DNA of 64,000 nt from Bidens hawaiensis (GCA_021521415.1 JAIQDT010000027.1:4735001-4799000); one strand, 5' to 3'. Counted from the stretch's first letter, positions 46,744 through 59,036 are shown. The notes: a model not told the origin generated them from the letters alone. A program made the numbers and translations.

Positions 46744-49700
46744 GGTAACACCCCGTAACCGCAGCGGAAACGTACACGGGATGCAACAGACACATCTGAT
46801 ATCAACAGCATTGCTTATAAAGAAAATACCACTACATTAATTTATAACATATTACATTGTTGCGAGTTGCGTTACTGTCTAGGTGTCACACACATATATT
46901 ACCAATAAGACATTAATATATATTCATTACAAAACATAGAGCAGCAAGCTTCCAACAGGTAGCACAGATAGTTAAGCACATATCAATCATTCCAACTTGG
47001 GCATACCTAGAAAACATGTAAAGAAAACGGGTCAACTACGAATAGTTGGTGAGTTTCACTAATTTAAATAAACACTGACAAATCATTTTAATAATCATTT
47101 ATTAACAATATAATCATGCAGGGAACTATGTTACCCCAGAACATTTCCATTAACTTCCTGGGAACTATGTTACCCCAGAACAATAATAACCCCTGGGAAC
47201 TATGTTACCCCAGAACGATAATAACCCCTGGGAACTATGTTACCCCAGAACGATAATAACCCCTGGGAACTATGTTACCCCAGAACGATAATAACCCCTG
47301 GGAACTATGTTACCCCAGAACAATAATAACCCCTGGGAACTATGTTACCCCAGAACAATAATAACCCCTGGGAACTATGTTACCCCAGAACAATAATAAC
47401 CCCTGGGAACTATGTTACCCCAGAACAATAACACATGATAAACATTTTGTATATTCTGTGCATCAGACCATATATATATAAATGTACAAGTATTTCCATA
47501 CGATCGGTATGTACTTAAATACTTAAATAAGACATGTTTTCCGCCCCGGGAAAATATAATTAAAACAATTCATTAAAAGGGGCTCGTGAAAACTCACCTT
47601 TTTGTGAGTCGGTGAGTAATATAAGGAACAGCTACGTGCCTGGATCTGTAATATAATATCTAGTCGTTACTATATAATTCCCATAACTTAAATACGTATC
47701 AATCGGTACATCTGGGAACATTGTTAACCCAGTACTGTACTCGATTCGGGGACAATGTTAACCCCGTGACACTTCTAAGGACTCAGATTGTGACATTGCT
47801 TAGAGTTTGACAGTCAATTTAGTTAAAGTGATGAAATTATAGCTCGGTTTGACACCCCGTTTGGCCGTGGGGCCCGTTTCCGGTATTTCGGTGCCGGAAA
47901 CGGTATAATCGGGTAAAATTACCCAAATCATCCGAATTATTTTCGGATGATTTATTTTTACTTAATTTACTTAGATTTATGAAATAGTCCATTTTTAGAG
48001 TTTTCATGTACCAGTCAGCTCGCTTATGCGAACTTTGCCGGTTTACACGTTTTAAGCTTTAAAAACTTGTTTTTATGTTCTTTTTAGCACAAATAATTAC
48101 CCGATTAGTCTCGGGTCTTGAAATTTTGCACAAAACTTAATTTGACAGTAAGGAATTTTGTAAAAATTTTCCAGATTTATTTTCTTATATTTACATTTAT
48201 TTATCTATTTTTAAATCTTATTAAAACACTAAATATATCAAAAATACCAAAACACTTTAGAAAAATCCCAAATTTTTCTGGGATGATTTTTATCATCCTC
48301 ATGACTTTCTGGAATTTTTCCAGATTTATTTTCCTATATTTACATTTATTTATCTATTTTTAAATCTTATTAAAATACTAAATATATCAAAAATACCAAA
48401 ACACTTTAGAAAAATCCCAAATTTTTCTGGGATGATCTCTATCATCCTCATAACTTCCTGGAATTTTTCCAGAATTTAAAACTCATTTTTTCAAGCCATT
48501 TTCACCCAAAACCGAGCTAGAAAGCCCTAGAACTCGTTTCACCGAAAAGCCTACTTAGACTTTTCCAACTGAGCTCAAATTTTGTGGGTGACTTTTATAT
48601 GTTATAAAAAGCTTATCTTAAATTTTCCAGAATTTTTCATCATGTTTAGCTATTTTTCACTATTTTTGGCCAAAACCGAGCATTAAATTCACCAAATATT
48701 CATCTTTTATCCAAAAATTACCAAAAATTCACAGATCTCATATTTTCATGTGTAGATCATCTCTGTGAAATTTCGTGACCCGACTCTAAGCACACAACAA
48801 TCTGTCCATTTTTCATAAACACACGAAAACCGAACTATTTTGTGTTTTCTAGCTTTAGATCGCAAGGATCTCGGTTTCTAGCCTTTGCTAGCCGCTAGAT
48901 ACAACACTTACAAGCACATCAACACCACACCAAGCAAGTTATACCCACAATCAAGCCATTACTTTTCTAGTGTCGGTTAAAACATCAAAACAACGATTTT
49001 GACCGTAAAAATCCGTTCTCGACTCTTTCTACTCCTTTCTTGGACCAAGATCCCTTGTATAACATGTATACATCCCTTGATCATGCAAGAGTCGGTTCCA
49101 TCTCGGGTTTTCACCCATCTTTCACATGAAAACTCATTTTCACAAGATTTTAACCGTAAAATTTCATTCTAAACTCTTTTAACTAATTACTTGGATCAAA
49201 ATCCTTTGTATAACTTGTATACATCCTTTGATCACACGAGAATCGGTTTCATCTCGGGTTTTCACCCATTTTTCACATGAAACCTCCTTTTCTCAAGATC
49301 ATGAAGTTAGAAAACAAAATTTAAGCTTAAAAACATATGTTATACCTTCAAATCTTGGTTAGAACTTGGGTTCTTTGGATTGAATGTTTGAAGGTTTGAA
49401 GGATTTGAGAGAGTTTGAGAGATTTTGTGATAGAAAAAAAAGAAAAATGAAAGATAATATGAACAAGGGGGGTGGCCGGCCATATGTGGGGGTGTGGGGG
49501 GGGCCCACATCTCAAATATTGTCCACACATTTGGATTACGCAATCCGGATAATGTTGTGGATAATCTGGTTCAGTTCGTTTCTCGTTTAAACTCGTAATT
49601 CGGCTTGAAACGAGCCTAAAATGGTTGTTTTTCGGGTTAAAATAAAATTTATATAAAACTGATTTAAAAACTTTAAAAACATAACCCATGACATTAAAAC

Positions 49701-50095
49701 ATCATATTATTAATAATTACGCATCTTTTTCGGCTTGATTGATCGTCTCTTGCTTGGTTTGGTGTTAAAGGTTTCGTTTAGCGTACCGACGTACCATTAA
49801 ATCGAAATCCTTTTTCTGTGCTATAATTTACTTATCCCGAAGCATTAATACTTCGTAAATATCACTAAACATTATATACTTCGTCTATAATGTAATTCCC
49901 GATTCGTTCGGGTTTCAATAATCGTTCATTGGTTAATTGTAATTCCAATATGATTCACTATATAATTGAGTATGATTCATACTGTGAACCATATATATTC
50001 GTATCAATGTGCTATAACTCATATAATCAATATTAAATAACACGTAAATAGTATATTCCGGCTAGGGTATACCTGGAGTTGCCGGAATCGTTACA
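46744..50095 (-). repeat. Gypsy 5' LTR
   Basis: Matches 38230-41476 but carries three more 35-bp units, which exactly accounts for the 105-bp length difference. Its inner terminal base is G (GGTAACACC) instead of T, breaking the terminal TG/CA match at one end. Outer end GGAATCGTTACA is followed by the duplication ATATA. Confidence 0.95.
47117..47432. repeat. 35-bp palindromic tandem repeat, 9 copies
   Basis: Same unit as 38605-38815. Three extra units include additional copies of the 'acgataataacc' variant, which fits duplication of whole units after or during reverse transcription. Confidence 0.95.
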
Positions 50096-50100
50096 ATATA

Positions 50101-52430
50101 GGCCTGAATGGTTCCAACTTCTAATGTATACCATCTAAAAATGCACAAACGTTATGATAAACATCAAAATCCTGCACCATTTACACACAATACAAACAAA
50201 CAACATGCTAGAAATTTTTATAAAAGTTTATCAATTTTGAAAAATTTTCTAAGTATAAACGTATATGTTTATGAACGTGTATGTATTATGCATGTGTAAG
50301 TGTGTACACATATATGTCCAGAGTGGTACATACAACGTGTAAGTCTATGACTCAACGTGTAAGTGTGTACACGTATTAGTCCATAATGGTATATACAACG
50401 TGTAAGTCTATGAATCAACGTGCAAGTATGTATACGTATAAGTGGTTAGATATGATCATCAACGTATAAGTCCAAGAACAACGCGTAAGTCAGGTCAGCA
50501 TGTAAGTCTAATAAACGGATAAGTGTTATGGACTTATACGCCGTATAATTCAATGAAACATACACGCTGTATAAATGTCGAAACACTTATGTGTTCATAA
50601 ACAAACCTAGGTCAAAATTGATTTGAACAAATCAGACTTTCACAAACAAACAAACATGGATAATAATGTTCGTATAGACATCGATAACCATTTAAAATCT
50701 AAACCCCTTACTCCAATGTTCAAAAGTAAGTCCAATTATGTCTAAAATGGTGTAACACTGTTCATCAATATAAAATACTTCAAATCCAATAGATTAGATT
50801 GAATTTATACCTTTAAAGAGTCAAGTAGTGTGTTAATCACCACAAGAATAAGTAAACTCAAACAAACAAAATAATGAACAAGATATACGGACAACAGATT
50901 AAGAACACTTATCTCCATATATGTCTCTCAAAGTAACGTATAAGATGAATATGAATAGACCAGCGTATAAGATACATATATATAAAGCACACTTATACGC
51001 TCGTATAAGTATTGGACTTATACGCCGTATAAGTCATAAAGAGGTTTTCAACGTATAAGTAGAATTCTTATACGTTAAAAACCTCAAACAACGTTTAAGT
51101 TTGACAAATTTCACACTTTCAATCCCAATCAAGTCCAAATTAATGACCTTGATGAATTCATTTGAAATATAAACTCAATTTTGAAATCTTTTACTCAAAC
51201 AACCATTTCCTCATGTTTTTTAACTCAATCAAGTTCAAATTAATGGCCTTGATAATCCACTTTAACTTTAAACCACAATTTTTTAGATTTTTGCAAAAAA
51301 CAACCACTCGATTCAGATTCTCGGATATCCAAACACGATTAACCATTCACCAAAATCGAAAAGAATACAGAAATGTAAAAATCTTTTTGATTTATAAACG
51401 AAAGTTGTAATCAAAACCTAAGCAATTCAAAATAAAACTATATACAAATAATAAGAAACATATTTTTGTGAGTTGAGCAAGGAATCATATTGATCAATCT
51501 GTTCTTCCGTCATGGTTTTATATTTCAGCTTTATTATGTCTGATGTTAAGCCGGTTACGGGTATTGTTGTCCATTTAAAATTTTATAAAGGTTCATTTAA
51601 GCATACAATATCAGAACATGATCAGATTCTAATCTTGATTTGAAGTTTATTTTGATTTTTACCATGCCACCCCAACCTGACATAAACCTTAGAACCAACA
51701 GATTAAAAATTTTTTAAACTTTTTATTTAGCAATCATTGCAACAATTTTCCACAACAAGGCATACCCCCGTTATCAAGCAATAACCTAAGTTTCACTTAC
51801 CATGGATGAGTATGCACGGGTTTCATCTGTCGGCTTGCAGACATTGTATCCCCTGGGGTCTGTTTTTTAATGGTATTAAGACATGCGCAAGGGAGGAACA
51901 ATGTATGACTAACAACATGTTTGAATATAATGAAAGTTGTACAAAGTACAAGAAGGTCAAGTTTAAAGACTTTTCAAGGTTCGTTCTTTGAGCCCGTTTA
52001 TAAACATTCACCGAAATGAATACCCAGATGATAAATCGCATAAAGACCCTAACGGTTCTAGAAACCTAGTGCATCCCATTAATACATAATTTAAGGCCAT
52101 AAAACCATACACCGTTGAAGTGTAGATTATATACTAGATACTTAAAACACTTTATTAACACTTTATTTTTGTGATCTACTGAAACATAAGGCTTGAGTAT
52201 GACAGGCTATTACATTACTGCCTTCATTACCAAGAATTTTGCTAGAATTCCAACCCATCTTTCAATTTGGATAGTTAGGTTTATATCATTTATTCCCTTA
52301 CTTGTTTGTTTAAGACCTTACCAATGCACCAAACATTAAGAAATAGACTTATATACTTAGTATTTCCGGTACTTGAAACAAGATTATCAATGTACTATCA
52401 TTTTCCATTTATGCTTTAAAACACATTTTG
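50101..52430. other. No gene; AT-rich spacer with hairpin repeats
   Basis: I see no conserved open frame. The left 1 kb is dominated by CGTATAAGT-like words (separate entry). 51090-52430 is AT-rich with no structure I can name. Its position between minus-strand copia pol (52537 on) and the minus-strand unknown protein start (38186) suggests it was the post-pol region of Copia-F. Confidence 0.5.
50310..51085. repeat. CGTATAAGT repeat cluster with three near-perfect hairpins
   Basis: The words CGTGTAAGT and CGTATAAGT recur about 15 times. At the right end are three consecutive hairpins: 50991-51010 (ACTTATACG/CGTATAAGT, 2-nt loop), 51015-51035 (GACTTATACG/CGTATAAGTC, 1-nt centre) and 51041-51085 (19-nt arms beginning GAGGTTTT, 18 of 19 paired, 7-nt loop). 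Confidence 0.9.
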
Positions 52431-53642
52431 AGGAGCATTTTCATTCTTTTTATATATTTCACATTTTTCAATGTTTTTGGATTTTATGATTTTTTAAATT
52501 TTTTTGGATTTTCCCAAACCATTTCTCCTCCTAAAATCAAAAAAAATTTAAAGAAAGAATATTTACAAAGAAATATGACCTCGATGAATGGCTATTCATG
52601 GCCGAAATCCATAACCTCGGGATCACTTTCATTCCCACATCCCTAATTCTTAATATCGTTAACCCCAACAAATACAAAAATCTGTTTTTATCGAAAGCTT
52701 TAGCAAAAAGATCAACTTTTTGTACGTCGGTGTAAATTTTGTCTACGGTAACCAACTTCTTCTCGTAGCAATCACTGCTTAGTGATACCGTATATCGATA
52801 TGTTTAGGTTTAAAGTGACTTACCATGTTCTTAGTAATGGATATATCAGCAGTGTTATCTACAAAAATAGGAGTAGTAAGAAATTTCAAACCGTAATCGT
52901 GCATCTGTTGTATCCATAAAACCTTAGAACAGCAACTGGAGGAAGCCACATACTCAGTTTCACAAGTAGATAGTGATATATTCGTATGCTTCTCTCACTA
53001 CCATGTCACCAACCTGCTACCAAAGAATTCACAACCAGCGTTGGTAGATTTAGTGTTCAGCTTGCAACTTCCATAATCATAATCAGAATATGCCCTCAGC
53101 TCAAATATATCATCTCGTGGACACAAATACTGACCCATTGACATTCCTTTAGATACATAAGTATCTGCTTCAATAACAATAAATGAGAGACTCTGGGATT
53201 GGATTGATATCGGGCTCACAAACACGTAGGATACATGATGTCTGGCCTTGATGCAGTTAGGTACATGAGGGAACCAAGCATAGAACGGTAAAGTGTCTCG
53301 TCAACCTTCTCCCTGGTGGGATCAGAGCCAATTCCATGATTAAGTAGGATAGGAGTGTTGATCGGTGTTGAGTCGCCATATTGAACTTTTCAAGGATATT
53401 TGACATACTTTGTATGGTGAATAAAGATACCATCAGATATCTGTTCAACTTGCAAACCCAGGAAAAACTTAAATTCTTCCATAGCTCTCATCTCGAACTT
53501 CGATTTCATAAATTCTTCGAATTCCTTAAACATAACATCATTTTTCGACCCAAAGATGATATCATCAACGTTGACCTGGACTATAAGTAAATGACCATCT
53601 ACTTCATTTGTTAAAGGTATACAATCGATTGTGCCACGAACA
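52431..53642 (-). pseudogene. Copia-F: RT-RNase H fragment, cut by Copia-E
   Basis: Minus-strand copia pol of the same family as Copia-B. From 53642 downward: [32 protein letters not shown] with Asn at the Tyr position of YxDD (codon at 53572-53570), then EFKFFLGLQVEQISDGIFIH. RNase H follows, with LRAYSDYDYGSCKLNTKSTN near 53090 and the tail ending near 52537. Many frameshifts. The upstream part of pol must lie beyond Copia-E, right of the window. 52431-52536 is 3' noncoding sequence shared with Copia-B 8150-8240. Confidence 0.88.
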
Positions 53643-54838
53643 TGTTGAGTCAAGATTTGACACAAAACTGATCAGAAGAAAGATTGGAATCTTCTCAACC
53701 TTCTCAGAATTCGCTAAGTATGGATCCGGGCACACCATAGACCTCCGAGCAAGCTTTTACTTAGCCGGGTACGATATTTTGTCTATCGGGCAGGGTTATC
53801 TTCATAAAGTCTTCTTTAGTGAATATCCGAGCAACGTTTGCAAATTAGTGCACTACCGGGTATGGTTCACTAGTATATGCAAGTCCAGGCAAGGATCACT
53901 TTATTAAGCAGGTTTGTTCTTGATAGCCAAGTAAAGTTCACTTCTGAGTAAGCTTTAGGCTAACCAAGCTCGTGAAGCCAAGTAATTGGAAGACCGGGCA
54001 AGGTATTCATTAATAAGTATGGTCCAGGTAGGCTTAATGATTTAATGATATATCTCAAGTATCATCGGGCAAGGTTCAACTTAAGCAAGGAACAGTGCGA
54101 CCAAGCACACTTTGCTAAATAAGCTTTTCTCAAGCAAAGGGTTAAGGGGAACATTGAAGAACAAGGTTGCTCGTAAGGGTTTGTCGGGCAAAGTCTGTCA
54201 AAACCAAGAAGATTGAAGTCAACCCGGTGAGTATTTTACTTGGTAAAATACTCTTCAAGTAAAGTCTACCCGGAAACTGATCCCGAGCACACTTCTATGT
54301 TACCAAGTTATGAAGGATGGCAGAGCTTACTCGGAAAGAAAAGATTGATGCAAAGCCTACCCGGAAGACTTGTTTTACACTTAGAATATTTCTGAATATG
54401 TAATTTGAATATGGTTTATCGGATAGGGTTTCTAGAAAGAATGACAGCTGTAAAGGAGGTGTCAGGCCTATAAATAGAATAATTTAGGGCACACCTGAAC
54501 ATACACACAAAGAGGGCAGACAGACACATTAATGAAGAAAGAATATTGTGTGACGACTGTCTTATTACGGATAAACCTTCCTTCAATAAACCCTAAATCG
54601 AATATCTAATTTGTATGATGAATATTTTATGAATGGAAATCTTTTGAGTAAATCTTGTTTGTGTTGGTTACCTTTGGAATATTAATTGTGCAACCGTATG
54701 TTTGTTATTGATTCCGCTTTAACAAACGGTGATCTTTCTAAATATAGCAACCCGTCATTAACTCCCTTGTCGACACATTTATTTGTGTGAGTTATGACAT
54801 GATTTGAGTAAGATCCAGCTGAAATCGGGGACCTAACA
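53643..54838 (+). repeat. Copia-E 5' LTR
   Basis: Starts TGTTGAGTCAAG where the opposite-strand Copia-F frame breaks and ends GACCTAACA before the primer site. The first half carries CCGAGCAAGCTTT-like motifs in plus orientation, the second half their reverse (AAAGTCTACCCGG). 'cctataaatag' near 54467 is a TATA-box candidate. Confidence 0.82.
54469..54477 (+). promoter_or_regulatory. TATA-box candidate in Copia-E LTR
   Basis: TATAAATAG lies in the second half of the LTR, about 370 bp before its end, a plausible transcription start for the element. Confidence 0.55.
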
Positions 54839-54840
54839 AG

Positions 54841-54852
54841 TGGTACCAGAGC
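54841..54852 (+). promoter_or_regulatory. Copia-E primer-binding site
   Basis: TGGTACCAGAGC starts two bases after the LTR. It differs at one base from the initiator-Met tRNA complement TGGTATCAGAGC. Confidence 0.88.
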
Positions 54853-55143
54853 TAGTTGCTGCTATTTTGGAAAGATTCTTGTTGATTGAAGATTTGAAGA
54901 AAGATGACGTAAGCAGACCACTGTTTCATTGATTTGTGACGTCAGCGACTCTGTTCTTCATTTTTCATCCAGATCTACAATCTACCGGTGTTTTCTCTTC
55001 CTTATTTCTTTTAAAGCATTAATATTTATATCTAAATCTTGCTCTAATCATATCAGACACGTCAGATCTGAACAACCTGTTTTCAGATCTGATTATTTTA
55101 AAACTTTGCTTTTTACAAAGAAACTGATTTTAAATCCTTGAAA

Positions 55144-57239
55144 ATGTCTGGATATGAAGAACAAGAGGTGTCTACTAACAAGATACCAAGATTGTATGGA
55201 CAGGAAAATTTACCTAGTGGAAAGTACTCTTTGAAGCAGCCGTATGCTACAATGATGTTGATATGTGGAACTCCATCAAGAATGGTCCACAAGGTATGAT
55301 TAAACTAGGATTGTCTTGGGAGAATTTAAAACCAAGGGGGCACATCACACAACAAGCAAATGTATGATGCCATCCTTGAGATGTATGAAGGGAATACTGA
55401 GCTGAAGAACATAAAGAAGCAAAGATTGAAGCAACAGTTGGAAATGCTCAAGTATAAGGAAGGAGAAAGGTTGAAATCAATACTAAAATGTTTTCTAGGT
55501 ATTGTGAATGAGTTGAGGACAACTGATTGTGTCATGACTGACTTTGATTTAAACACAAAGTTACTCAACTCAATGCCAAAGGAATGGTATACTGCTTGCA
55601 AGTTCATCCTTCAGAAGCATAATCTCAATGACTTGAAATTGGATGATGTAGTATGCTTCCTTCAGGCTGCAGAACTGGAGATGATAGAGAATGAAATGAT
55701 TAAGGAAGAAAGACCCTGCTTAAATGTTTCAAATGCATTGATTACACCCATGGGAAATTTGACTACCAAGAATCAACAACAAGTTCCCATTATTGAAGAA
55801 CCAGTTGAGCATAATGTTGATACTCCAAAGTCTTTTATTGGTGGTAGCACAAGTAATCAAGGAAATCAGCAGAGGTTCAATGTGAAACTAATTGATGGCA
55901 CTGATACTGCCTCAATGGAAAGTGGGAATGTTCCGCACTCTAGTGGGGGAAATGGTCAAAATAATGAAACACAGGCATTGCTGTCTATGTTTACTGAGTC
56001 ATATAATGCATTTTTTGCGAAGAACCTAATTCACACAAGTGTGGTACAAGATGATTTAGAGCAAATTGATGCAGATGATTTGGAAGACATGGATTTGAAG
56101 TGGCAAGCTGCCATGTTAGCTTTGAGAAGTAAGAGGTTGTATAATAGAACTGGTAGATCTCTGGTTTATTGTCCTAATGAGAGAATTGGATTTGACAAGT
56201 CAAAGAAAATCTGATACAATTGCCAACAGCCAGGACATTTTGCCAGAGAATGCATCTTGCCAAGGAACTATCAGATGAATCAATTCCAGAATCAACAGCC
56301 ATGAGGTTAGCAGCAATACCAGCAGAATCAGCAAAGAAATAACAACCAAAACTTTAAAAACAACTTCAATCCCTACAACAATTACCATCCCAATTTCAAC
56401 AACTTTCAGCCTCAAATGAATAATCTTAATCAAGGGGTGCCTCAGAATCAAGGTTTTCAAATGAACAATAGTCAGAACCTTCATGCAGTTCAAAATGTTC
56501 CAAACAACACTGTTCCAGCCAACCAAAATCAAACAAGAAACCAAGGAAATGTGGCAGTGACTACACAATATGAAGGTAACTTTGATTGGAGCAATTATGA
56601 AGAAGAAATTGCAGATGATATCAAGAAAGCAAATGTGGCATTCATGGCTATAATTGAGAAAGAAATTGCATCTTCATCTCAGGTACAATCTGCTCCTACT
56701 GTTGATTTAAATGAACTTATCAATGAATTGAAAACAAAAGTAGGCAAGCTAGAAAGTGAGTGTTTTAGGAAACAAAGTATCATCAATACATATGAGGCAA
56801 GTGAACTAATAAGTGAGGAAATAATAAAAAGTTTGGAAGAGGACTGTGTAAATAGCTACAGAGCTCAGAAAAGGTTCACAACTGAAATAGATTGGTTGAA
56901 GAAAATGGTTATACAAGAAAAGCTATAGAACATAAAACTACAAGCTGATAATGAATTCTTGAAGAACATCTGTGCAATTCTAAATCAAGTTAAGTAGGAA
57001 GACAAGTACAAAGCAGTACCACCACCTTTCAACAAAAACTTTATGCCAAAGTTGATAAAGATAAAAGAAATGCATATCTACAATAATTCAAAGATGTTTT
57101 TCAAGACAAATAAGAACTTGTAGATTTGTACAAGAATGTTGAGGTGAATAAAGAAGGAGAGTTTGTTGTGAAGAAAGAATTGAAAGAAGAAAAGTCAATT
57201 GGAGTTCAAGTCTCTGAAGATGACCTTTAGTCAATTGAT
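55144..57239 (+). pseudogene. Copia-E gag, N-terminal and middle parts (broken)
   Basis: Start ATG 55144 (MSGYEEQEVSTNKIPRL). An internal loss of about 80 bp compared with Copia-C joins at 55297 and leads to a stop. The frame from 55360 holds the UBN2-like core (KYKEGERLKSILKCF, LNSMPKEWYTACKF) and continues to 56214. There the first Cys codon of the zinc knuckle is TGA: the sequence reads KKI-stop-YNCQQPGHFAREC. Further stops follow (56302, 56314), then an open Asn/Gln-rich and coiled-coil segment 56416-56928. Stops again at 56926-57230. Confidence 0.88.
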
Positions 57240-58622
57240 TTGAATCAAGATGACTTGAGTGATTTGAGTGATCAAATTACTAAAGAGGAAATCAAAGCTG
57301 CTGAAATAGGAAGAAAATACAAGAAGCCAGAAACTGTTGATCAACTTCCAAAGTATCCACCAGTTCCACCAAGAATGAAGAAACAAAATGGTAAGATGAA
57401 AAGAGAACAGGTATCTTTTGACATTTGTGAAAAGAAGAAGATAAGCTACAATGCAGTCAGGCCACAAAGCAAGACTGTGTTGGAAAGAATAAAGCAAAAC
57501 AAAAAGAAGAAGGCAACTGAAGAAGTTGACTCAGAAGACTTCATACCAGTTTATCCAATCTTTTCTAGTCACAAAGTATTGGATGTTGGAGAAGTGGAAA
57601 CTATGGAAGAATATGAGAAGAGACAGTCAAGGTTTAGAGAGAGTAGTGAAGAAGAACCTATGATTATGGAAAAGGTTGTCTTTGTCAAAAGCAAACTTGA
57701 CAGACAGGAAATCAAGATTGAGGAGTTTGTGCCTTTCTCAATTAACTATGATAGCTTAAAGAATCAGAAGACTCTAGGAGTCAAGTCACCTAAGCCAAGT
57801 GAAAGATTCAGGAAACCAAAAGAACATGAAATATTCATAGGCAAAGTATGGTGCAAGAAGTGTGATGAATATGGTCATCACACAGACTCATGCAATGAGA
57901 GAATGAAATTTCAACCATTTCATGTCCCAGATGGAACAAAGTATGGTCAAGACTTTGTCTTGTACAAACAGAAGTATGATGTATATCTGAGAAAAGGAAA
58001 GGTGTGTGGAAATGAAACCATGAACAGAGAAGAAAAGAAATCTGCAAAGGAGACAAGGATTGAGAAAAAAGCTGAAGTAAAAACAAAGAAGCAAGTGGCT
58101 GAATTAGCAAGAAGAAGTAAATCTCCTAAGAAGCATGAGAAATTGACCAAAAAGAACTATCAGCCATTGAGAATCAAACAAGATACTCAATCAGTCAAAT
58201 CTGATGAATCTCAAGAATCATCAAGAAGTGAGAAGATAAGAAGAAAAGGTGCATATCCTAGAAAGAAACCAACAGAACTCACTGGTGATGAGAAGTTTTT
58301 GCTAAAACATGGATATGAACCACAAGGTTTCCTTTGGAAACCCAAGACTGAAACTAAAGTTGAGATAGTTGCTGATGTGAGAGAATACTCTGAAAAGAAA
58401 GATTATGTGATCAAAGGGTATGCCACTGACTCAGCTGAATTAAAGACCTCAACTTCACTTGTTAAAACCCCAAGAGAGTGTGGTTATGAAACTGATAATT
58501 CAGACAACTTAGAAGTCACTCATGAATATCCAGAACCAATAACACTCACTTCCCAAGCTTTCATAGAAACTGAAATTGATGAGTTGCAAGCTGTAGAAGC
58601 CTGCACTTCATCACTCAACTAA
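57240..58622 (+). pseudogene. Copia-E gag C-terminal extension, open 460 codons
   Basis: A long open stretch beginning in the acidic block DDLSDLSDQITKEEIKAAEI. It is rich in Lys/Glu and holds a perfect CCHC knuckle CKKCDEYGHHTDSC near 57857, a second zinc finger in addition to the damaged one at 56212. Late parts contain KFLLKHGYEPQGFLWKPKT and end TSSLN at TAA 58620. The first Met is internal: the ancestral frame came from upstream gag. No retroviral enzyme motif. It probably forms the RNA-binding tail of a long Gag; that role is inferred from the knuckle and position. Confidence 0.75.
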
Positions 58623-58644
58623 TCAAACTTTTTTTTTTGTGCAG
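58619..58644 (+). other. Splice-acceptor-like site between gag and protease of Copia-E
   Basis: CTAAT (branch-point-like), then a run of ten T within CTTTTTTTTTTGTGCAG, then GAACAG. The gag frame has just stopped (58622) and the protease frame opens without an ATG. It matches the position of the site in Copia-B (19385-19404). Confidence 0.55.
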
Positions 58645-59036
58645 GAACAGTCCACTCCACTGAATGAAATATGGTATATGGATAGTGGTTGTTCTAGGCA
58701 CATGACAAGTGACAAAAGATCACTTGTTAATTATGAAAAAAAATATGAAGGACCTGTAGCCATTGAGAGTGATGAAAATAGTGGAAAGATTGTGGGGAAA
58801 AGAATTTTAACAGATGGAAAAGTCTCATTTGATAATGTATTTCGTGTTAAAGGTCTTCAGTATAATCTACTGAGTATATCACAAATGTGTGATAAGGGGT
58901 ACAAAGTCAGTTTTGATGATTCCCACTGTTTCATCTTAAAACCTGAGTTTGTCATTCCACCTGATATGATTATGATGATGCCACCAAGAAATGGCAACTT
59001 GTATGAATTGAATATGAAAGAAGCTGTTTCAAGATG
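58645..59036 (+). pseudogene. Copia-E protease
   Basis: Open frame right after the acceptor-like AG; no ATG precedes it. It contains WYMDSGCSRHMTSDKRSL, the intact copia aspartic protease motif DSG, and ends with the pre-integrase block NLLSISQMCDKGYKVSFDD. A TGA at 59035 separates it from the integrase zinc region in the same frame. Confidence 0.88.

Larger units (their letters stand above)
38230..50095 (-). mobile_element. Ty3/gypsy chromovirus (Tekay-like), nearly intact, TSD ATATA
   Basis: LTRs of 3247 and 3352 bp flank one long gag-pol frame on the minus strand. The duplication ATATA is at 38225-38229 and 50096-50100. A polypurine tract abuts the 3' LTR. The order gag, protease, RT, RNase H, integrase with a C-terminal chromodomain-like tail marks a Ty3/gypsy chromovirus; LTR length and the [15 protein letters not shown] block before protease suggest the Tekay (Del) clade. 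By eye the LTRs differ at about a dozen bases plus a 105-bp repeat expansion, so insertion is recent. One nonsense codon interrupts pol. Confidence 0.95.

Noticed and set aside
38230..50095. Idea that 35122-38186 and 50101-53642 are separate loci
   Set aside because: The exact ATATA duplication shows they were contiguous before the gypsy element inserted.
50108..50299. 63-codon open frame right of the gypsy insertion
   Set aside because: AT-rich, low complexity, no relative recognised, and next to repeat words.
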